Below are positions 1-5,081 of a DNA stretch of 7,950 bases, piece after piece. A model generated the notes under the pieces. That model was not told where the DNA came from. It ran no database searches and saw nothing but the letters and a program-made list of their open reading frames with translations. The stretch comes from Bacteroidota bacterium. Lineage in GTDB: Bacteria; Bacteroidota; Bacteroidia; Cytophagales; Hymenobacteraceae. Position numbers and translations under genes: made by a program. Positions within the stretch are counted from its first letter, which is position 1; every line of letters begins with the position of its first letter. The stretch spans positions 1-7,950 of the forward strand of contig JAFADQ010000050.1 in NCBI GenBank assembly GCA_023424725.1, in the 5' to 3' direction.

Positions 1-21
1 CCATAAATCAGGCCCTGCAGC

Positions 22-1161
22 ATGGCTCGGAGTAAACTCCCCGGTTATTTGCTGCACATCATACTTTTTCTGGTTACGCTGGGCACCACCACCCTTGCCG
101 GCACCGAATGGATTAATGGCCGGCCTGCCTTATTTTCTGTTATTTCTGATGAAGCGCCCTGGCTAACCTGGGAAAGGTTTTTGGAGGGGCTGGCATTTTC
201 TGTTCCTTTTTTAGGAGTACTTACGGTGCACGAGTTTGGGCATTATTTTGCTGCGCGTTACCATAAAGTTAGAGTTTCGCTGCCCTATTTTATGCCATTT
301 TTTGTGGGAATTGCCTCTACCATAGGCACTCTGGGAGCTTTTATTAGAATTAAAGACCGGGTATTTTCACGAAAAGAATATTTCGATATAGGTATTGCCG
401 GCCCGTTAGCGGGTTTTGTAGTTGCCCTGCCCCTGTTATGGTACGGGTTCACTAATTTGCCCGCACCCGAATACATTTTTACTATACACCCAGAATATGC
501 CGAGTTTGGGATGGAGTACGGTAAATACGTATACCAGGAAGGAAGCGGCAACCTGGCTTTGGGTAAAAACCTTCTTTTCCTGATAATGGAAAATACCCTG
601 GTAAAAGACCCGGCGCTCGTGCCCAATAAATACGAGCTGGTGCACTACCCTTTTCTGTTTGCGGGCTATTTGGCTTTGTTCTTCACGGCACTAAATTTGC
701 TGCCCATAGGCCAGCTGGATGGCGGCCACATTGGGTACTCTGTTTTAGGCTACAGAAGGTTTAACCGCATTGCCGGGCTTGCTTTTATATTACTGGTAAC
801 TTTTGCCGGGCTCGGCATTTTATCGTTAGAGGCATTTACAGAAGAATACTGGTTTTACGGTTATCTTTATTTAGGCTATCTGCTGCTGGTGCTTCGCAAA
901 GTAGTGCCCGATCTTAAAAACACCTTGTTTTTAGTTGCCGGGGTTGTTTGCCTTCAGGTAGCCATAAAAATTGCCTTCCCACACCTGGAGGGCTACCCCG
1001 GATGGCTTTTATTCGCGCTGTTGCTTTCGCGCTTTTTGGGTATTTATCATCCGCCCGCCCCCAACGAGGCTCCGCTAAGCACCACCCGGAAATGGCTGGG
1101 CGCGCTGGCGCTACTCATATTTATATTATGCTTCAGCCCAACGCCTTTTATTATTGAGTAG
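22..1161 (+). CDS. Site-2 protease family (M50) intramembrane zinc metalloprotease
   Basis: A polytopic membrane protein of 379 residues. The zinc-binding motif HEFGH is at residues 70-74 (H70 and H74 as ligands, E71 as catalytic base), inside a hydrophobic segment. The second family motif, N225-LLP-IGQ-LDGGH, supplies the third ligand D233. A GPLAGF stretch (127-132) follows the first catalytic helix, as is usual in the family. Hydrophobic segments lie at about 8-25, 55-78, 121-142, 210-230, 249-268, 278-318, 327-341 and 357-375. No PDZ domain is visible between the two motifs, so it resembles the EGY/cyanobacterial-type S2P group more than RseP. Family members cut substrates within the membrane, often to release regulators; the substrate here is unknown. 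An in-frame TAA at 4-6 puts the start after it, and ATG 22 is the first start codon. Only 21 nt of upstream sequence is present, so its promoter cannot be judged. It converges on the rhodanese gene. Confidence 0.9.
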   Translation: MARSKLPGYLLHIILFLVTLGTTTLAGTEWINGRPALFSVISDEAPWLTWERFLEGLAFSVPFLGVLTVHEFGHYFAARYHKVRVSLPYFMPFFVGIASTIGTLGAFIRIKDRVFSRKEYFDIGIAGPLAGFVVALPLLWYGFTNLPAPEYIFTIHPEYAEFGMEYGKYVYQEGSGNLALGKNLLFLIMENTLVKDPALVPNKYELVHYPFLFAGYLALFFTALNLLPIGQLDGGHIGYSVLGYRRFNRIAGLAFILLVTFAGLGILSLEAFTEEYWFYGYLYLGYLLLVLRKVVPDLKNTLFLVAGVVCLQVAIKIAFPHLEGYPGWLLFALLLSRFLGIYHPPAPNEAPLSTTRKWLGALALLIFILCFSPTPFIIE

Positions 1162-1192
1162 CTTTTGAGCGCAATAATGTAATATGCTTATT

Positions 1193-1228
1193 TGGCTGCT
1201 ATGGCCAAAAAAACGGCCGTTACAGCCA
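1193..1228. repeat. Inverted repeat (imperfect hairpin) in the convergent intergenic region
   Basis: TGGCTG (1193-1198) pairs with CAGCCA (1223-1228), and after a two-base internal mismatch ATGGCC pairs with GGCCGT (one G-U pair). The loop is A-rich, about 8 nt. The hairpin lies 31 nt after the protease stop codon. Neither side has a good T-tract, so I call it a stable RNA structure, possibly protecting or helping to terminate the protease mRNA, and not a clear terminator. Confidence 0.45.
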
Positions 1229-1292
1229 AAATGCGCCTGGTTCTAAACGGATTCAGAAATTTAAAAACACAAAAATTGCTGGTGAAAAATTA

Positions 1293-1328
1293 CAGGCTGC
1301 CTCTTTTCAGAAACAGCCTGCGGTTTTT
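1293..1328. terminator. Bidirectional intrinsic terminator between convergent genes
   Basis: A perfect 7-bp stem, CAGGCTG (1293-1299) with CAGCCTG (1314-1320), encloses a 14-nt loop that can form an inner TTT/AAA pairing. On the + strand it is followed by CGGTTTTTATTATT. On the minus strand the stem is followed by TAATTTTTC, the complement of 1284-1292. It therefore has T-tracts both ways and fits termination of both the protease gene (stop at 1161) and the rhodanese gene (stop at 1345). Confidence 0.65.
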
Positions 1329-1344
1329 ATTATTCATCCTGATT

Positions 1345-1638
1345 TTACTCGGCCAGATACGCTAAAATACCGCCTTCCAGGTTACGCACATTGGTAAAAC
1401 CCTGTTGCTGTAAGTAAAGCTGGGCAGCTCTGGAGCGGCTTCCGGAACGGCAATGCACTATCAGTTCTTCGTTTTTAAACTCTTCCAGCTCGTCTATCCT
1501 GTCAGACAGCGAGCCCAGCGGAATGTTTTTTGCGCCAATATTTTGCTCCTGGTATTCCCACTCGTCGCGCACGTCTATTACATTGGGTTTCTCGTTGCTG
1601 TTCAACCGCGATTTTAGTTCGGAGGCTGTAATATCCAT
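1345..1638 (-). CDS. Single-domain rhodanese-like protein (putative sulfurtransferase)
   Basis: 97 residues forming one rhodanese domain of about the size of GlpE/PspE, without a signal peptide, so probably cytoplasmic. Visible motifs are IDVRDEWEY (21-29), the conserved segment before the first helix, and the active-site loop VHCRSGSR with catalytic Cys63 and a six-residue loop CRSGSR (63-68). That loop length is typical of sulfur-transferring, not phosphatase-type, members. The C-terminal NLEGGILAY (87-95) matches the usual family ending. Such proteins carry a persulfide on the cysteine and move sulfane sulfur to acceptors such as cyanide or thiols; the physiological partner is unknown here. 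It starts 21 nt after the stop of the T9SS-exported protein and is the last gene of the minus-strand series, ending before the bidirectional terminator. Confidence 0.93.
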   Translation of the reverse strand: MDITASELKSRLNSNEKPNVIDVRDEWEYQEQNIGAKNIPLGSLSDRIDELEEFKNEELIVHCRSGSRSRAAQLYLQQQGFTNVRNLEGGILAYLAE

Positions 1639-1659
1639 TTTTAGGTTTTTAGGTAATTA

Positions 1660-3507
1660 TTAATTCTGAAGCATAAGTTTATGCGTGCTGATTCGGTTTT
1701 GGTGCCTCACACGCACTAAATAGAGCCCCGCAGGCATTCCCGACAAATCTACCTGGTTATTCTGGCCGCGGGTATTTACGCTTATTTGCCGGCCGGTTTG
1801 GTCGTACATATCTACCACTTCTACCTGCCCGCTAAAATAAAACACACCAGATCCGGGGTTTGGGAAAACTTTTATGCCGGGGCCTTGCGCCAACTCCGCG
1901 GGTGCGTTGGCTAACTGATCTCCTCCCATTACGGCTCTAAACATCAGCGATGCTTCTATTGTATCGGGTTCTGGTTGCCACACGCCGCCAATATTTACTA
2001 ACCTGAACTGCGAAGAGTTATTATTTATATCGGCCCCAATTAAAAAGCGCGAAGAGAAAACCTGCTTCCAGCCAATAAAAAACGGCCCCGACACCGGAAT
2101 AGGCACCGGCAACTCAAACCTTTTAAAGGCGTTAAGATCGGTATAAGAAATGCTTACCGCCTGACTGAAAATAGCTGTATCGGGCGATGGCATGCCGTCT
2201 GGCCCCATTTCCCACACCATCAGCGTAATCGCGCTCCCTATCATATCGTCGCGGAAGGGCACAATATAATAATCGATGGCTTTTAGCGTGTCCGGAATGG
2301 CGGGTGTAAATTTTATAGCGGCTTGCTTTGCATCCAGTAACCCGTAGGCAGCCTCTGCGGTGCCATCGTCGTATGCGAAATAATTGCTCAGTACCTGTCT
2401 GTGGCGTATGGTATCGTTAAACCTGTATTGGTATGGCTCGGGCCCTACTGCCGGGCTTACGATGTAAAATTCATACTGCAACTGCCGTGGTTGGTCTGTA
2501 TTATCTATCACCGTGGAATCCATATTTGGAATAACCAGGTTGTAATGGCTAAACTCGTTAAAATTCTGGATAGAGTCGAAAATAATAACCTCGCTGCCGG
2601 GCACCTGCCTGTTGCGTACAGATGCGGTGTATTGCGCGATCCGGAAACTGCTGTTAAGATTACCCGCGCCCTGAATTATTTTATCTGAATGAAAAGACTC
2701 CGGATTGGTAAGATAATGACGGATGGGCATTGCCGTGTAAGGAGTTAACAGCGAGGTAGGCTGGCTGGTGGCCGCCACATCGAAAAACACGGTATCGTTG
2801 CGGTGGCGGTTGGTGTTTAGGTACACGTAATCTATGTTCCAGATATCGCCGGCGCCGGCCTGAAAACCAACCGATACAAACCTGAACTGGAAATTAGCAT
2901 GGTAATAAGACAGGTTCGGAATGGTGCTGTTGCCAATTGGTATATACACCATCGCCAGCTTAAAACCTGTAGTGTCGCCAGACCCGATTATGGGCGGAAA
3001 ACTGGGTAAAGTTTCCCAACTTGTGTTGTTTCCTTTCTTAAATTCCAGCAGCAACTGTCCGTCGGTATCGGGCACTTCGCCCAGTCCGCCTGCCTGATAA
3101 AAAAAGCTAAGGTAAAGAGAATCGGCGGGGGTTACGCCGCTTAAATCTATCGGCCGGGAGGTTAGCGTATCTACACGGCCGGGGTTTGTAGCGCCAATTA
3201 CATACGCCCTGCCATTGGCTTTTAAACCATCAAAAGTAACTACATTTTTAGAGGGCTGCCCTGTGGCGTAGGTATTGTTTAAATATGTGCCGCCGCCGGG
3301 CATCCATTTGGTTGGGTTAAGCTGCACATCCGACTCGGCAAAATCATCGAAAAACGGAAGGGAAAGCGCTTGGTTAGATATTTTAAGGTTACTGAATTTA
3401 GGGTCTGTAGCCTGCCGGTCTTTATCGCCGTAAAGCGGATAAAGTTTCTGGGCGTTTGCAGTAATAGCAAAGCATACCATTATAAGCAGTACAATAAAAT
3501 TCTTCAT
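1660..3507 (-). CDS. Secreted protein with T9SS type A C-terminal sorting domain
   Basis: A protein of 615 residues. Residues 1-20 form a typical Sec signal peptide (MKN, hydrophobic core IVLLIMVCFAI, cleavage after ANA before Gln20). Mature sequence near residue 50 has LPFFDDFAES, and about 100-235 looks like an all-beta jelly-roll or MAM/LamG-like domain ending in DIWNIDYVYLN, a pattern frequent in Bacteroidota exported proteins. Residues 375-535 form a second beta-rich region beginning YFAYDDGTAE. The last 71 residues (545-615) are a T9SS type A sorting domain: VFPNPGSGVF, then VVDMYDQTGR, LSGMPAGLYLVRV and a terminal KLMLQN. In this family the domain directs export through the outer membrane and is removed or anchored at the surface. 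I see no catalytic motif, so a structural, adhesive or carbohydrate-binding role is only a guess. It starts 82 nt after the PASTA gene and ends 21 nt before the rhodanese. Confidence 0.9.
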   Translation of the reverse strand: MKNFIVLLIMVCFAITANAQKLYPLYGDKDRQATDPKFSNLKISNQALSLPFFDDFAESDVQLNPTKWMPGGGTYLNNTYATGQPSKNVVTFDGLKANGRAYVIGATNPGRVDTLTSRPIDLSGVTPADSLYLSFFYQAGGLGEVPDTDGQLLLEFKKGNNTSWETLPSFPPIIGSGDTTGFKLAMVYIPIGNSTIPNLSYYHANFQFRFVSVGFQAGAGDIWNIDYVYLNTNRHRNDTVFFDVAATSQPTSLLTPYTAMPIRHYLTNPESFHSDKIIQGAGNLNSSFRIAQYTASVRNRQVPGSEVIIFDSIQNFNEFSHYNLVIPNMDSTVIDNTDQPRQLQYEFYIVSPAVGPEPYQYRFNDTIRHRQVLSNYFAYDDGTAEAAYGLLDAKQAAIKFTPAIPDTLKAIDYYIVPFRDDMIGSAITLMVWEMGPDGMPSPDTAIFSQAVSISYTDLNAFKRFELPVPIPVSGPFFIGWKQVFSSRFLIGADINNNSSQFRLVNIGGVWQPEPDTIEASLMFRAVMGGDQLANAPAELAQGPGIKVFPNPGSGVFYFSGQVEVVDMYDQTGRQISVNTRGQNNQVDLSGMPAGLYLVRVRHQNRISTHKLMLQN

Positions 3508-3589
3508 GCGTTGTAGTTTTGTAGAACCAAATTACCTGCAAAGCCCAAATATTGCCCTGCAACAACCAAACGTAAACTTTTACTTTGTA

Positions 3590-4363
3590 TTATTCTATAG
3601 TTGCCGGTTCGGTGCCAGACACCCAAATATCTACAATAGCGCCGGCCCTTATAAGCGAGCCCTGCCCTGCCACCGGCCTTTGCCTTACCACTACGCCATC
3701 TGGCTGGCCGCTGTTGGGCACGTACATAATGTTGCCCAGCTGCAGGCCTTGTCCGGCCAGCAAAACAGAAGCCTCGTCGGCTGGCATGCCTACCACATTC
3801 GGGGTTTCAAATTCGGCGTTTCCAAGGCCGTCGCCCACAACCAGATCTATCGTAGATCCTTTTGCGATTTCTTCGCCGGGCGCAACTTCTTTGCCGTTTA
3901 TCAACTGCTTTAGTACGGCGTTTTGCTGCAGATCGGGCACATAGGTTATCTGGCCAAGGCGCAGGTCGTAGCTTTTTAAGATCATCTGCGCGTTTTTCAC
4001 CGATCCGTCTATAAGTTTGGGCATTTTAATTCTGGGCGGATTTTTCATGTTTACAGTAACATAAATTTTCCGGCCTTCTTTTACTTTAGACCCCTTTGGC
4101 GGATATTGGGTGAGCACCACAAACGGCTTTTTATCAATATTATAGGTAGAGTCGTGTATAAAATGGCGCAGCGATTTCTCGCCCAGAAAATCTTCCAGCT
4201 CGTGCATCTGCATGCCCACCACATCGGGCACCGAAATGGTTTCGCCGTGGTTGGTAGTGTTGGGCAGGTACACGAAAAAGAAGCCCAGCAACAATAACGC
4301 GGCAATTACGCCCATTATGAGCAAGTGCTTCAGTACGTCTAAAAATGTATTTGCTTTAAGCAT
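3590..4363 (-). CDS. Membrane-anchored protein with three PASTA domains, no kinase
   Basis: A protein of 257 residues with a short cytoplasmic N-terminus, one transmembrane helix (about 12-33, IMGVIAALLLLGFFFVYL) and three successive PASTA domains in the periplasm. PASTA1 (about 42-106) begins ISVPDVVGM and has the QYPPKGSKVKEG turn. PASTA2 (112-177) begins IKMPKLIDGS and has GEEIAKGS. PASTA3 (186-250) begins ETPNVVGMPADEA and has RQRPVAGQGSLIRAG. PASTA domains of Ser/Thr kinases and some penicillin-binding proteins bind muropeptides or beta-lactams. Here no kinase or transpeptidase domain is attached, so it is likely a wall sensor, scaffold or adaptor. Its position in the same strand series as the D-Ala-D-Ala ligase supports a cell-envelope role. 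The 77-nt leader contains four tandem 7-mers and no clear TAnnTTTG promoter. Confidence 0.92.
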   Translation of the reverse strand: MLKANTFLDVLKHLLIMGVIAALLLLGFFFVYLPNTTNHGETISVPDVVGMQMHELEDFLGEKSLRHFIHDSTYNIDKKPFVVLTQYPPKGSKVKEGRKIYVTVNMKNPPRIKMPKLIDGSVKNAQMILKSYDLRLGQITYVPDLQQNAVLKQLINGKEVAPGEEIAKGSTIDLVVGDGLGNAEFETPNVVGMPADEASVLLAGQGLQLGNIMYVPNSGQPDGVVVRQRPVAGQGSLIRAGAIVDIWVSGTEPATIE

Positions 4364-4370
4364 TTATTTT

Positions 4371-4398
4371 GTATTGAGTATTGGGTAGTGAGTAGTGC
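4371..4398. repeat. Four tandem copies of a degenerate 7-bp repeat
   Basis: Consecutive units on the + strand are GTATTGA, GTATTGG, GTAGTGA and GTAGTGC (consensus GTAKTGN). They lie 8 nt upstream of the PASTA start codon and 42 nt downstream of the HepT stop. The array may be a microsatellite in the leader of the PASTA mRNA or a remnant of the event that placed the toxin-antitoxin pair here. Confidence 0.7.
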
Positions 4399-4408
4399 GA
4401 ATTTTACC

Positions 4409-4425
4409 TTAAGGGCTAACCTTAA
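4409..4425. repeat. Short inverted repeat downstream of hepT
   Basis: TTAAGG (4409-4414) and CCTTAA (4420-4425) form a 6-bp stem with loop GCTAA. It lies 15 nt after the end of hepT in the direction of transcription. It has no T-tract and few GC pairs, so at best it is a weak pause site between hepT and the PASTA gene. Confidence 0.3.
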
Positions 4426-4440
4426 CCCAGGGAGATAAAT

Positions 4441-4770
4441 TTAATTAATTCGATTAATTTCCGATTTTAAAGCTGGTAAATACCGCTTAATAATAGTCCA
4501 GACAATTGTGTTGTCTATGCTGTCGTAAGCGTGAAACAGCCGGTTGCGGAAAGAAATGATCTGCTTGTCGTTCTCGATTGTCAATTCCGGCTCGGCTTTC
4601 TTTAATTTATTAAGCGCTTCGCCAATTATTGCGAGTTGCCTTTCGGTTGCACTTTGGGTTTTAAGGTCATTTTCGTAATCGGCAAAATTCTTTAAACCGG
4701 CCGTAAACTCTTCTACCAAATCTATCGCCCGCAGAATATCAGCCAGGTACTTTCGCGCTGTTTCCGTCAT
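4441..4770 (-). CDS. hepT: HepT-like HEPN-domain ribonuclease toxin (DUF86)
   Basis: A helical protein of 109 residues, about the usual length for HepT/DUF86. The catalytic HEPN motif RX4HXY is intact: R75-NRLF-H80-A-Y82 within ISFRNRLFHAYDSID. R75 and H80 are the expected RNase residues. In the characterised Shewanella oneidensis HepT/MntA pair, the antitoxin adds AMP groups to a tyrosine next to this motif; Y82 is the equivalent candidate here. The central segment ATERQLAIIGEALNKL (41-56) is also typical of the family. The start codon lies 32 nt inside the end of the upstream nucleotidyltransferase gene in another frame, so translation is probably coupled. The reading frame and active site appear intact. 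The region is lower in GC than its neighbours, suggesting acquisition. Confidence 0.92.
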   Translation of the reverse strand: MTETARKYLADILRAIDLVEEFTAGLKNFADYENDLKTQSATERQLAIIGEALNKLKKAEPELTIENDKQIISFRNRLFHAYDSIDNTIVWTIIKRYLPALKSEINRIN

Positions 4771-5071
4771 AAATCAGGATCTTGGTTTGGTCTATATTTT
4801 TCCTCAAAACCGGGTTCTTTATTGAAGCATCTGTTAAAAGATCTACCTTGCGCTGAAACATTGTTTCAAGTTTATCCCACAACGAAATCAGCTTCTCACC
4901 TTTCTCAATCGGGTCGGTTTCATCTATATCTACCAGCAAATCGTAATCGCTGGTTGCAGGGTTAAAATTATCTGTAACAGCAGATCCGAACACGTATAAC
5001 GACTTCACTTTGTGCGCCTTACACAGTTGCACAAAATCAGTTAAACGTTTACGGATCTCGGGTATTAACAT
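4739..5071 (-). CDS. mntA: MntA-like minimal nucleotidyltransferase antitoxin
   Basis: A protein of 110 residues with a minimal pol-beta-type nucleotidyltransferase fold. The motif LYVFGSAVTDNF (25-36) is followed by TSDYDLLVDID (40-50): G29-S30 for nucleotide binding and D42/D44 as metal ligands. A third acidic residue, D77 in RKVDLLTD, completes the usual triad. The gap from GS to the first Asp is 11 residues, one more than the commonly quoted GSX10DXD. In known pairs this protein AMPylates the HEPN toxin and so silences it. It begins 10 nt after the stop of the D-Ala-D-Ala ligase gene and overlaps hepT by 32 nt, the usual antitoxin-first order. I see no separate promoter in the 10-nt gap, so it may depend on readthrough from ddl or on a promoter inside the ddl 3' end. 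Confidence 0.9.
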   Translation of the reverse strand: MLIPEIRKRLTDFVQLCKAHKVKSLYVFGSAVTDNFNPATSDYDLLVDIDETDPIEKGEKLISLWDKLETMFQRKVDLLTDASIKNPVLRKNIDQTKILIYDGNSAKVPG

Positions 5072-5081
5072 AACTTTTCTG

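Noticed and set aside
3567..3574. TACGTTTG on the minus strand, 59 nt before the T9SS protein start
   Set aside because: It matches TAnnTTTG, but no TTG -33 element lies 17-23 nt upstream. The gene can be served by readthrough from the PASTA gene, so support is too weak for a promoter call.
3506..3944. Two overlapping plus-strand frames opposite the PASTA gene
   Set aside because: They are antisense to three well-formed PASTA domains and have no family features; composition reflects the opposite strand.
4409..4425. Inverted repeat after hepT as a terminator
   Set aside because: The stem is only 6 bp, mostly A-T, and has no T-tract; it is kept as a weak repeat only.
2..4778. CATAAATCAGG occurs at 2-12 and again at 4768-4778
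   Set aside because: An 11-mer match is expected several times by chance in about 8 kb; the flanks do not match, so it is not an attachment-site or insertion repeat.
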